A stretch of 64,000 nucleotides of DNA, from positions 76,082,567 through 76,146,566 of the forward strand of contig CM061224.1 of the NCBI GenBank assembly GCA_030844895.1, written 5' to 3'. This document shows positions 33,812 to 44,852 of this stretch, piece by piece (position 1 is the stretch's first letter; each line of letters starts with the position of its first letter). A program made the translations under genes and the position numbers. This DNA is from Ambrosia x helenae. Lineage: Eukaryota; Streptophyta; Magnoliopsida; Asterales; Asteraceae. The notes beneath the pieces are model-generated. The model was not told the DNA's origin and did no database searches. It saw only the letters and a program-made list of their open reading frames with translations.

Positions 33812-36582
33812 ACTGTGACATGGAGGTTGACCATAACCTCTTGGGTATTTGCTTGTGGGTGGAGCATCTGTTACTTGGACATCTCTAGAAGCAGATGTTT
33901 CAAGCCTTTTTGTAACAGATGTTTGGACAGGGGTGAAGGTCTGTTTGGGCTTTCCTTTTGGAGTACTAACCACAGGGTTTGCAAGAGTTTTAGCTTTGTA
34001 TTCTTGTATTTTTACATCAAAATTTTTGAGATACAAGCACTCTTTGGTCTTGTGATTCTTTTTCCCACATATTGAGCATGTGGCTTTGGAATCACATTCA
34101 CTTGTTCCTTTGTTAATATCATATGCTTTTAGAAGAAAACAGTTTTTGGTGACATGATTCTTCTTTTCACAGAAATCACAGAACAAGTTAACAGTCTTTT
34201 CTTTCTTCTTCCCCTTTTCAGTCTTCTTTTCAGCAGATGTTTGAGCATCTGCTGGAGGATCTTTCAGGGGAATGACTTTTGCCAAGGGAATGACCCTTGC
34301 CTGAGGAGCTGTCTTTCCCTCAGGAGTTTTAAAATCTACAGGTTTATACTTCTCAAGAGTATCACACTCATCAGACCAAGTAGGTTTAAATTCATACTTT
34401 TCAAGTTCAGCAAAAGATGAGGAACCTTCTGGTTTTTCAAGAACAATTTTCTTACCATTTGGTTCAGTGATTTTAATTTCTTGACCCTGCAGGTTTGTTG
34501 GTACTATCTCAACAGACTTTTGACTCTTTGTGTCAGTGTTTTCAAAAGCTGGAGCAGTGGTTGCAAAACCAAAGCCAAACTTCACATGACTTTTGGTTTG
34601 TTTGTTGAGTAGCATCTCAAATCCTCTACATGATTCCACCCATTTTTTACATTCAACTTGGGTGGACTCAAGCTCACTTTTACAACTTTGATATTTTGTT
34701 ATCATAGTTTGGAGCTGGTCTTTGGTTATAGTTGCTTCATGTTTTAAACTGCTAATTTCAGACTCTTTTGCAGTTAAACTTGTTTTCAAATCTTTTTTGA
34801 GTTTTTCAAATTTAACTTCATCATCCAAAATTTTCTTTCTAAGGTTTTCATTCACCTCTTTGATGTTAGCAAATGCTATTACACATTTGTCAGAACACAA
34901 CTCTTTAAGAATTTGAGGAGATACCTTAGCAGCAGCCATCAAAGCACAATCACACTTGCACTCACAATCATCAAATGCACCCCAGGGATCTGAGAGATTC
35001 ACAACCTCTTCTTCAGGTTTTTCACCTGTAACAGCTTCACTAACAATATCATCAGTCACAACATCAGATTCAGTTACCACTTCCTCAGATTCAATCTCAT
35101 CTACCATAGCCATGAAACAAAAATTTTCTGGTTCATTTTCAGCTTTGGCAACTAGTGCAAAATTCTCATCTGTTAGCTCATCAGGTAGACTGCTCCAATC
35201 AACAAAGCCTTGTGTAAAGAAGCTCTGTTGACTGGTCTCTGCAGGAGCAGAGGATGGAGCAACAGTCGTTTGCACAGGTGTTTGAGCAACAGGTGTTTGC
35301 ACATAATGAATCTAAGGAACAGTGGTTTGGACATACTGGACAGAAACAGTGTTTGAGGACTGTGCAAAATGGGCAGTGTTTTGCACATTAGGTCCAGGGG
35401 TATTATAGGAATTCTGATAAGTGTTGGTCTGTGGTCTTTGATTTGGATAGGTTATCATAGGTGTACCATGTTGACCCCTACATTCCCTAGCAAAATGACC
35501 AAACCTATGACATTTATAACACTTGATCTTTGATTTATCCCACCCAACCTTAGATCTGCCAGTCAACCCTGGAAACCTTCTCCCAGTTTTCTTGTAAAAA
35601 TGATTAGTTCTTACACTGAGAAGGGCCAATTGGTGCATAATGTCCATTTCTTCCAAATCATCAGGGTCAAAGTATTTCAGGTCATCATACTCAAAGGATA
35701 TATTGTCAGATGCCTGTATATCACCACCACTTGCTGTGAAAGCATAGTTTGGTGAATAAGAATCAGAGTTAAAACCTGAGTTAAAACTGAAGTTATGTCA
35801 ATAAAATGATCATAACTCTGATCCTTTGTGTTTCCAGGCACCTCATCATGACCCAAAAGTGCTGTATTCCCAAACACATAGTCATCAGACACTTTTCCAG
35901 AGTCCTGGAGCTTCTTTTTCTGGTTAAGCTCTCTTTCATAGGTCAAGAGCTTACCATGAAGCTGGGTCAGTGATAGGTCTTTAAATCCTATTGAGTTTCT
36001 CATTACAATAGCAATAGTGTCCCATTTGTCTGGTAATGATCTTAAAAACCTATGGTTCAAAGTTGAATGAGGGTAAGTAAGACCAACCAATTTTAGTTCA
36101 CTTATTAAGCAATTAAATCTCTCAAACTGTTGAGTTAATGACTCTCCTTTGACATGACTGAATGTTTCATATTGTTGGTTAAGTATTTCACGGTTGTTTT
36201 CAATAACCTCCTCAGTCCCACCAAACTGTTCTTTCAGTGCATCCCACAACTCCTTTGCACTGTTACAGTGTAACAACCCAGCATATATATCATTGGGTAG
36301 AGCCATGGCCACAATACTGAAGGCCTTAGCATCTATCTCAATTTTCTGAAAATCCTGGTCGGAGTAGTTTTCAAGTTTCTTTGGCTCAAACACTTTGGGA
36401 TCTTCAGTACTCGGCACAGTCGGAACATGTGGTCCGAAGATAACCGACTTCCAACACCCAGTGTTTTGTTGAGCTAGAACATTGCTCATCCGACGTTGCC
36501 AGATATTGTATTCAGATCTGACAAGCATCGGTGGCTTGTTGTTCGTGCCAGTGTTATGTGGATCGTGATTGATAGAAGCCAT
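33812..36582 (-). pseudogene. Copia-A gag, broken, with several zinc knuckles
   Basis: The start is MASINHDPHNTG (36582). The first part (to about 35790) is the UBN2/gag-polypeptide domain of Copia: YNIWQRRMSNVL, LWDALKEQFGG, FSHVKGESLTQQFERFN and RFLRSLPDKWDTIAIVM. A frameshift near 35790 moves to the next frame, which holds the CCHC knuckle CYKCHRFGHFAREC (about 35481-35545). A stop at 35312 interrupts it. The third part (35302-33812) has an acidic, coiled-coil-like middle and two more Cys/His knuckles, CDFCEKKNHVTKNC and CSICGKKNHKTKEC. At over 900 codons it is much longer than a typical Copia gag, as in Sireviruses. The 3' end is cut by Gypsy-2 at 33811; the frame continues at 26078. Confidence 0.82.
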
Positions 36583-36731
36583 TCTCTGATTTTTCAAAAA
36601 AACAAAGTCTGTTTAACAACGGTTGAAGCGAAATTAAACTATTACTCTGTTTTCAATCTAACTGACAAACGATATCAATAATTGTGAGCTGATTATTAAA
36701 TTGATTTGTTAGATCGAATTTAATTGACCAA

Positions 36732-36743
36732 GCTCTGATACCA
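36732..36743 (-). promoter_or_regulatory. Copia-A primer binding site
   Basis: TGGTATCAGAGC on the minus strand, two bases from the 5' LTR edge; initiator Met tRNA type. Confidence 0.9.
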
Positions 36744-36745
36744 AT

Positions 36746-37450
36746 TGTTAGGATCTGAGTTTGTTTGTTTTGATTGTTTAACTAAATGATGGAAATAATG
36801 AAATGAAAATAGAATGAAAGTGCAGCGGAATAATAAACTGTAAATCAAAACAAGAGAGTAAATGTTTTTAGATCGAATGCTTTCATTAACTCAAAGATTA
36901 CAATCGTACAATTACTCCCCCTCAGCCTGATCACACAGTGTTTGTCAGAGAGAATGTTTTGTGTGTGATGCAATAGAACAGTACAAGCACTGTTCTATTT
37001 ATAGACAGACTCAAAGCACTGATGACCTAGGCTGACGTCACCTAAGACAGTGACCTCTAACAGAATAACAAACATAAACATCTGCCTATTACAAACTACT
37101 GTTACATTGAAAGCACTGATATTAAACAGCTGTTGAAGGTAAACTCTGATGGTCTTGTATCCACTGCTGGAGCCTAAGTGCTGTTGGTTCCAGCAGTGCT
37201 TTGGTCTTCAGTACTTGTATCAGCAGTTGCTCTTCATCAGACCTTTGGTCAGCAGTTGTTCTTCATCAGTTGTTTCCTCAGCAGTTCTTTGTATCAGCAG
37301 TTGTTGAGCAGTTGTTTGGATAGAACAGTAGTTAGGGTCAGCAGTCTTTTGGGAGAAGCAAGTTGTAAAGACTGTTTATTCAAGGATCAAACTGATAGCA
37401 TGTTTTGGCTTTCTAATCATCTGTTCTTCTCCAGGTCAGCAGACCCAACA
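36746..37450 (-). repeat. Copia-A 5' LTR (705 bp)
   Basis: Matches 19702-20404 with about six differences; flanked by TTAAA at 37451-37455. Confidence 0.93.
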
Positions 37451-37455
37451 TTAAA

Positions 37456-38592
37456 TCATAATAAATTCAATTTTTAATATTTTTGCACCAAAATTTTATA
37501 CAAATTATTTCTGAATATTTAGAACAGAAATATAAATTTTAAACTTATAATTCTTTAATTTTAATATTTTTAGATATTAAAGTTAAATTTTGACTATTTG
37601 TTATAAATAGAATTAATATTCTATTTTAAAGAAAATAATTTTGTAAAAATTATTTTTACACTTTAAATACATTATTGTGACCATCTTAACTTTAAATTTC
37701 CTAAAAAAGATTTTGGTTATTTAATTATTAATATTCTCTCAATTATCAAACATTTTTTATAGTAATCAAACAAGTATTTATCCCCAATTCGAAGCCCTAG
37801 AAACTTATACATTTGTAGATTTGATAGACTTAGACATATTTATTACCTTATTATAGGGTGATACTTGATACATTTGGGCAACACCATTATTCAATTTTTC
37901 AACAGATATAATATTTTGCTAAGGTGAGTTTTACATAGCCCATTTTCTATTTATCACCATTTTTGGGGTGAAACATGTTACAACAATATTTATGCAATTC
38001 AATCATGAATGTGTCTATGTGTATTTCTATGTTGCATTATGTCTTGAACATGACTAGGGTAAGCACAATTCTAGCATAAACATTCATCGACCAAACGGTA
38101 TACATTGATAGATCTATTGGACTGACAATCCCACCCGGATACGTGCCTCCTACAAAGGTTACGTGGGTGTTTGTTACTGCAATATAAACGAGTGAACCAT
38201 GAGCGTATGGGATGTACCACAACACAACAGTCAACAAGGTTGATTATGCACTCGATTTACTTCTAGTATGTTTTTGCATATGGACTAGATTGCCATGACA
38301 CATGAATTGCACAACAATTTTATTCGATTATCAAAACCTATGTAATTCTCACCAACTTTTGTTGACCCAAAACATTTTTAACTTAACATGTTTCAGGTTC
38401 TACTTGCTTGAAGATTTGACTTAATGCTTGAGGATATTTGCATAGTTTTATTCAATTTGATGTACAAATTCTTAGAACAATTGTATGTAACTTACTTAAA
38501 TTAATTAATGAAATTTATTATTAACCATGAGCTACTGAACAATCATCAATACGTGACATCCCGATGTTTCCGCCATCGGTTGGGGTGTTACA
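37456..38592 (+). repeat. Gypsy-1 3' LTR, second part
   Basis: Continues the LTR from 19701 after the nested insertion (37451-37455 is the repeated target) and ends GGGGTGTTACA at 38592, followed by AACAA. Confidence 0.92.
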
Positions 38593-38597
38593 AACAA

Positions 38598-39365
38598 CGT
38601 CACTGTATTTAGAACCAAGACCGCCATCCGGATCTGATGAGATGTATTTTTGTAATTCGACCACTTGTAAAAGTAGATAAAAATTAGCGCATTGCATAAA
38701 ATAATATAACCGTAAAACAAAATATTCTAGCTCAAAAGTAATTATAGTATTCTCTTAATTAAATAGTTAAAAATAAAAATTTTAGAAGACACCATTCATT
38801 AGAATTCTCTTTGATAATACTGATCCCAATGCCAATGTTGTTTGGCAAGAATAGGTTCGGTTCACCGTCGTTCTAGTTTAGCACCGTCATGGTTGCAAAA
38901 GTCGTTAGGTGGTTCCAACTCAGTTCACAGGGGAGTTACGAGTATACTCGGCCAAATTCGGGACCTACTCAGAGATGAATCTCGAGTACTCAGCCTAGGT
39001 GAGGAGTACTCGAGGATCACTCGTTGAGTAATCAACGCCTAGGTGAGATTTTTAAACATGTTTGTGAGACATATAGCTTAGGCTACCAGGAAACAATACT
39101 CTATTTTGAATAAACCTTTGTTTTCAATCTTTTGACGGAATGTCGTGGAAATAAAATTAAACACGTTTGCGACGTGTCATAGGTGGTTATTAGTTCGATT
39201 CTTTTCGTTATCAATAAGATATCAACACTCAATATAACAACCGAAATAAAGAAAAAATAATTCACATAGTTAGAATTTTACAAAGTCTTACATTATATTA
39301 TTAAATAACAAAAAGGGTCCAGCCCACCGCCGGTTACCGTTTCTGTTTCGAAACTACCTCGACTT
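38598..39365. other. Non-coding flank of the nest; includes a GAGTACTC-type repeat
   Basis: Together with 13482-13607 this forms about 900 bp that is absent from unit A at the matching position, so it is an earlier insertion into which Gypsy-1 jumped. About 38840-39050 holds ggttgcaaaagtcgttagg...gagtactc...caacgcctaggtgag, related to the insert at 11915-12105. No coding sequence is supported. Confidence 0.45.
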
Positions 39366-39730
39366 GCTTGTCATTTTGAATAGTTCTTCCCGGTTTGTTT
39401 CAAGTGTTGATTCGTGGAGACTTTGGGAGTTCGTGAAAGTCAACTAGCCCAGCGTTTGTTGCATCCATCGTGTTTGTTTTTCGGTTTTCATGATGAAGGT
39501 ATAAACCTAAAAAAACCCTACGGTGTGTTTATAATTATTTATACAGTTAGTAATTGGATCACTAACGGGATATTAAATCATACTCAATTTTTGTGTACAA
39601 ACATTTTCACTACTCGATTAATATATGATATTAATGAACTATAAAATTGAATTTTATAAGCCAAATTGTACACGGATGCGCAACAAATACGACAAAAGAT
39701 TAATTTCTCAAAAAAAATATACCATTTTGG

Positions 39731-39761
<31 letters not shown>

Positions 39762-40645
39762 GGAAAAGGATATTTTGGAAACCCACGTGAGTTGGAGAAA
39801 CCCGTGGAAACCCTATGTAAAAACATTATTTTTTTCCTGATTTTTTCAACATAGCTTTTATATTCAATTTTATTAGTTTCGGCAAAAAAAAAACAAAAAA
39901 AGCGCCGAGTAGATTATTTTGATACACATGTGTTACACAAACTCGGTTTTATCATACGTTAGCATTGTTACATATGTAACATGTTTGTTACATAATTTGA
40001 AAAAAAAATAAAATCTATTCGGTGTTTTTTTGATTTTTTGGCCGAAACTCATAATATTAAGTATAGAAGCTATTCAAAAAAAATTAGAAAAAAAACAATG
40101 TTGTTACATAGGGTTTCCACGGATTTCTTCAACTAAAGTGGGTTTCCATAGGATACTTATATATATATAGATCATGATGTGTAGTGATACGAATTTCCGT
40201 ATGAAGTCTCGAGATGTATTCCCAAGGTTGCTTATCTCTATTTACTTATACATATATTTTGTGTGTAAATGTATATTTGAGAAATAAATAATAATCACCA
40301 ACTAGCCGTCGAATTTATTTAATACTTTTTCTTTAAACGAAACACCATTAGCAATGGACTTGACTAATCTATTGGATTTGATACTACCACCCTTAATAGA
40401 CCAAAGAGAGCTTGTTTTCCAGAAACGATTTTACATTATCTTGAGTGTACAATATGCGAGACATATTCTTGCCGCAATTTGGTTGTAGGCTCGTGTTGGT
40501 CACATTTTTCATTGTCATAGTTAAACGTTGATTAGATCACTCACAAATTTCACTAGCTATGCGTATGTTTTCTTAAAATGATTTCTCATGAAACAATTTG
40601 TGTCAAGTCTCTTAAACCTGTGAACTCACAAACAATTGTCTTGGA
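39366..40645 (-). repeat. Tandem unit B, right part
   Basis: Homologous to unit A from about 9960 to 10875: the cttcccggtttgtttcaagt block, the actagccgtcga block, and the decayed LTR end. It is interrupted by a MITE in the TA tract. No coding sequence. Confidence 0.65.
39762..40158. mobile_element. MITE inserted in a (TA)n tract
   Basis: The left end (ggaaacccacgtgagttgg near 39777) is the imperfect inverse of the right end (near 40085-40150) over about 60 bp. The element sits inside the TA array, with tatata on both sides, and is absent from the matching tract in unit A (10329-10371). This suggests a TA-targeting MITE. Confidence 0.6.
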
Positions 40646-40649
40646 TGAA

Positions 40650-42480
40650 ACCGGTAGTTGAATCCTCTCAACAAGATTCAAGTGAGAAAGAAAATCTATG
40701 AAATAAGATTATAGCATTGGAGGGGAAACGGAAATGGGATAAGGAGAAATATGACAGAATGTTCGCGTTCATGAGCACAAAGTTTCCGAACTTCGAGAGC
40801 ACAATATCCATAGAAGAGTGGTGAAGCTGATAGTGACAACATCATTTAGGTAGTTAGCTAAGATGTTTATTAACTTTTTTTCATCTAGTACCTTTTGAAA
40901 ACTTTGGAATTGATAGTTTGGTATTATTTTGCTTGGTTATTGTTATAATATTAAGGGAAATTGGATTTTAACACCCTGAACTATTGACAATTGGCCGCTA
41001 ACGCATTGAACTACAAAATTGAACAGCACCACACTGTACTTTCAACTTATAAGCATGTATCACCCTCAGACTAACAATGCATAATTTTTGCTGACTTGGC
41101 ATGGTGACGTGTCCATTTTTCCGACGTGGCATGGTGACATGTCCATTTTTGCTGACGTGGCATGGGGAATTGGATTTTAACACCCTGAACTATTGATTAT
41201 TGGCTACTGACGCACTAAACTATAAAATTGATAGATTTGAGCTTGGTTCAAGAGTTTCAAGTCTGATTGTGTTTGATTTGGTTTGTGGTGGATCATTTTG
41301 TTAACATACACATATAAATGGTTAACAAGTTTGATTTGTTAACCATTTATATCTTTGTGGTGAATCATTTTATTAACATACACATATAAATGGTTAACAA
41401 ATCAAACACAAACAAAATATCTTCAAGTGTGATTATTGTCCAAAATGATTCACCACAAATATGGATTTTGGTCCAATTATACAAAGAACCTAATGACCGA
41501 AAAACACAAATAATCGAACTACAGAAGACAGAGATGATGGCTTGAAATCTTGAACCAAGATCAAATCCATCAATTTTGTAGTTTAGTGCATTAGCGGCCA
41601 ATAATCAATAGTTCAGGGTGTTAAAATCCAATTCCCCATGCCATGTCCGCAAAAATGGACTTGTCACAATGCCACGTCAGCCAAAATGGACACGTCACCA
41701 TGTCACGTCAGCAAAAATTAACCATGATTAGTCTGAGGGTGATACAGGCCAATAAGTTGAAAGTACAGTGCGGTGTTGTTAAATTTTGTAGTTCAGTGCG
41801 TTAGCGGCCAATTGTCAATAGTTCAGGGTGTTAAAATCCAATTTCCCTAATATTAATGCTTGGACTATTGTTTTGAGAAGCCAAAAAGAAAAGTTATGAA
41901 TGACATTGGTTTTGTTTAGTGACCATATTTAATATATAAAATTACAAATAGGTTATATGACAATTTCAACAGGTACCGACTTTTAGTCCTTTAAGGGATT
42001 TGTTAGTGATTCTAAATACATGTTAGTGATTGAATTAAATTGTATCAAATGCTATTTTTTAGTCGGTATAAGAAAAACATTGGAATTGACACATACTATT
42101 AGAGACTAAAATATAGTGACCAAAAATTATATTAGAGACTGGTGTAGAAGACTGATTTTCAGTCCCTAAAGTCATATAATAGAGACTAAAATATCATAGT
42201 ATTTGAAACTAATTTGCAATCATAGAAAAAATGTTTTAAGGACTGAAATGAGGTGGTGCAGGGGGGGACAAATTGAGGGCTGAAATTTTTGGTATCTGAG
42301 AATGAGCATTAGTCCTTGATGGTGTCATACAATGGAGACTGATTTGCAGTTACTAAAACCACTATTTAGGACTAGGTATCCGTTACTGGTTGGGGACTAG
42401 GGAATCAGTCCCTAATAACCATTGGGCACTGATTCAGGAGTATTAGAGACTAATTTATTAGTCCTAGATAACAATCTTTT
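40650..42480 (+). mobile_element. CACTA (En/Spm)-like remnant, split by a foldback element
   Basis: About 40705-40824 reads LEGKRKWDKEKYDRMFAFMS then TKFPNF...EEW-stop, like the C-terminus of a CACTA-encoded protein. After the foldback (40955-41847), 42050-42470 is filled with gagactaaaat / cagtccctaa words in both senses, typical of subterminal repeats. No clean CACTA terminus was located. The segment is absent from unit A. A stretch of about 250 bp of the unit (40390-40645) recurs on its other side (42490-42760). Confidence 0.4.
40955..41847. mobile_element. MULE-type foldback element with 9-bp target duplication
   Basis: It begins GGGAAATTGGATTTTAACAC and ends with the inverse; arms of about 300 bp pair (40955-41270 with 41530-41847). 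The direct 9-bp repeat TAATATTAA flanks it (40946-40954, 41848-41856), the size made by Mutator-like transposases. The arm contains the end motif twice (again at about 41165), and the centre holds a second inverted repeat (acatacacatataaatgg copies at 41308 and 41380). No ORF. Confidence 0.85.
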
Positions 42481-42484
42481 TTGT

Positions 42485-43230
42485 TTAGCTTGTTTAGTCG
42501 CCCTAACCCAGCATAGACCAAAGGGAGCTTGTTTTCCAGAAACGATTTTACATTATCTTGAGTGTACAATATGCGAGACATATTCTCGAAGCAATTTGGT
42601 TATAGGCTCATGTTGGTCACATTTTTCATAGTCATAGTTAAACGTTGATTTAATCACTCACATGTTTCACTAGCTATGCGTATGTTTTTTTAAAGTAATT
42701 TCTCACGAAACAATTTGTGTCAAGTCTCTTAAACCTGTGAACTCACAAACGATTGTCTTGGTGATGTAAACTATCAAAAAATGGTAACCAAACTTGTTTT
42801 AATTCACATAGATGTTTATTTAAACATATGCTTTGAATAATATTTCATATCGCACTCCGATATTCTGTCTAAGCAGGGAGTGACATGTCTTAACTTAATT
42901 ACGGATCTCTTCTTGACTTTAATGATTGTATCCAAACATTTGAAATGGATTGTGATCATCAGACAAAACTTGGTGTGATGATACCGGAAAGTGATGGTGA
43001 TGTTTGTAAGCATTTCAACATGAACCAACATTGCTATGGGGGAGAGATTTGGAAAACTCTTCTTAGGTTATGTACTTGTGGCTTCAATCTTAATAGTTTC
43101 AATTCAAACCCATACAACCATATCCATCATGCAATTAGATTTTTACTTTATCTTTTGGGTGTGTAGGCCCCGGTTGGGGTTAGGTCTACTATGTGAAAGA
43201 GGTATTACGTTTCATCGTATATGAACTCAC
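42485..43230 (-). repeat. Partial tandem unit between the CACTA remnant and unit C
   Basis: Homologous to unit A 10600-11337 (gtttagtcgccctaaccc..., the agcagggagtgaca LTR end at about 42889, and the gatgatacc-gaaagtgatgg block at about 42977). No coding sequence is supported. Confidence 0.65.
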
Positions 43231-43433
43231 TAGTTGAAATGGGTTCTAGTACCTGGTAAACGTTGGTGTAGAATTTAGTAGTAGATTTGGTGTTTAAGTG
43301 AGTATGAGTATGTCATTCTAAAATGAAAAATAAAGCTATACTTATATATTTAAGCCTTAACTCCTACACCCAAACATAACCAAAAGTTCATTTGCTTTTA
43401 TTATATATAGTCTTACAATGGTGGTTGAATAAC

Positions 43434-43823
43434 TCTAATTCCTTGGAATAAGGTAATTCAAGGCATTAGGTTTTGTGTTAAAGTCTCTTGTAAACAACTT
43501 AAGATTTGGTTGTGTATTAAAGCCTCTAACAAACTGCTAGTTATTATTAACTTTATTATTTGATCTTGTTGAATCATGGCTTAAAGCATCTTGAATCGTC
43601 TTTGGAATTGGCTCATCTTTCATTGCACTTCTCCCGTATTCTTCGGGTTCTTTTCTTGCATCATGAAAGCTTGCAAACTAATCAAACCCATGAAAAATAA
43701 TAAAAAAAAAATTAGATGATTTAAATAAATTTTCATTTCAACACAAACACTAGCATAAACACGAATTCTTTCCAAAAGAACTGAGAAGAGAACCAAGAAA
43801 ATTGAGAGAGATCTCATTGCCAT
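43434..43823 (-). pseudogene. Organ-specific protein copy 3, pseudogene
   Basis: Exon 1 (43823-43751) reads MAMRSLSIFLVLFSVLLERI with an extra upstream Met compared with copy 1, and a charged Glu in the signal peptide core. The donor GTGTTTGTG is kept. Exon 2 starts at 43654 but has one A fewer than copy 1 in its first run, so splicing gives a frameshift and early stop; the original frame also carries a stop after KVNNN. The C-terminal repeats and stop are still recognisable. The TATA box (43864-43871) is intact. Confidence 0.75.
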
Positions 43824-43863
43824 TGAAGACTTTGGTTAGGTAGATGTGCATTTGATACATGGG

Positions 43864-43871
43864 TATTTATA
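43864..43871 (-). promoter_or_regulatory. TATA box of organ-specific copy 3
   Basis: TATAAATA on the minus strand, at the same position relative to the ATG as in the other copies. Confidence 0.6.
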
Positions 43872-44141
43872 AAGAGAGTACTTGTTGGACCTATGAACAT
43901 GTGTAAAATTGATATATTCAACAATAATAATATAATGTAATACAATATAATATGATACAATAGGATATATAATATAACATAATATTTTATAATAGGATAT
44001 AATACGATATAATACAATACAAAGGTGTATATAAGCCGAGACCGGGTCTATGTTCGCTTAAGTGGAACCTGAGATTGGTCGCCTCCGAGTGACTAGACTT
44101 GTTCAACACAGTTAACAAATAACCGAATAAAATAAATTTTT

Positions 44142-44815
44142 TGTTAGGATCTGAGTTTGATTTCTTTGATAGTTTATAAATGAAATATGAATGAAGATAA
44201 ACAAATATGGAAAGTGCAACGGAAATAGTAAACTATTAATCAAAACAAATGGAATAATTGTTTTAGAATCAAACTTCTCATTATTCAACGTAGATTGAAT
44301 GATTACACAATTACTCCCCCTCAGCCTGATCACTCACAGTGTTTATCTAAGAGAATGTTTGGAGTGATGAATAGAACAGTACATGCACTATTCTATTTAT
44401 AGACAAACTAAACCTCTGATGACCTATGGCTGACATCACCTAAGATAGCAACATCTAACAAATATATAACAACATAAAACAACTGATGAATACAGACACT
44501 GTTACATAAATAAACTCTGATGACTAAACAGCTGATAGGCAAAACTCTAATGGCTTGTATCCTCTGTTGGACCCTAAGTGTTGTTGGCTCCAATAGTCCT
44601 TGTCTTCAACAATCTTTAGCTCAACAGTGGTTTCTTCAACAGTTCTTTGTGATCAACACTTGTACACTAGTAGTTGTTAGGAGAAACAACAGTTGAAGAA
44701 GTCAACAGTCTTTTGGGGGGAACAACTTGTAAACACTAATTTATTATGGATCATATATATAGTATGTTTTGGCTTTTCAGATCATCTGTTCTTCTCCAGG
44801 TCAGCAGACTCAACA
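44142..44815 (-). repeat. Copia-C 3' LTR (674 bp)
   Basis: tgttaggatctgagtttg...gcagactcaaca on plus, homologous to 19702-20404. The bZIP palindrome has decayed to TGACATCA near 44430. Confidence 0.85.
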
Positions 44816-44852
44816 ATCTCCCCCTAGAACAGATTATGCCAAAACTAAACCT

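Larger units (their letters stand above)
19702..37450 (-). mobile_element. Copia-A: Sirevirus-like Copia element carrying Gypsy-2
   Basis: LTRs at 36746-37450 (5') and 19702-20404 (3'), with perfect TTAAA target duplications (19697-19701, 37451-37455). The order on the minus strand is PBS, gag, protease, integrase, RT, envelope-like ORF, PPT. The large gag with several zinc knuckles and the extra ORF after pol point to the Sirevirus lineage. RT is cut short and RNase H is missing, and several frameshifts exist, so it is defective. With Gypsy-2 removed it is about 10 kb. LTRs differ at about 6 of 704 sites by eye. Confidence 0.9.
13613..38592 (+). mobile_element. Gypsy-1: gag-only Gypsy retrotransposon carrying a nested insertion
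   Basis: The 5' LTR is 13613-16170, the internal region 16171-18274 and the 3' LTR 18275-38592 minus the nested Copia-A. The target duplication AACAA is perfect (13608-13612, 38593-38597). With the nest removed the element is about 7.2 kb. The Met-tRNA PBS, a gag of the chromovirus type and the 'agtaggggagac' PPT place it in Gypsy, probably Tekay. Protease, reverse transcriptase, RNase H and integrase are absent, so it moved only with help from another element. LTRs differ by roughly 2% by eye. Confidence 0.9.
43231..44141 (-). repeat. Tandem unit C, truncated by Copia-C
   Basis: Homologous to unit A 8478-9380 and unit B 11338-12500, ending where Copia-C begins at 44142. It holds organ-specific copy 3. 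Confidence 0.75.

Noticed and set aside
43620..43823. Organ-specific copy 3 as an intact single-exon gene
   Set aside because: The continuous frame reads through the intron and ends in a frameshifted tail; compared with copy 1 it is a pseudogene.
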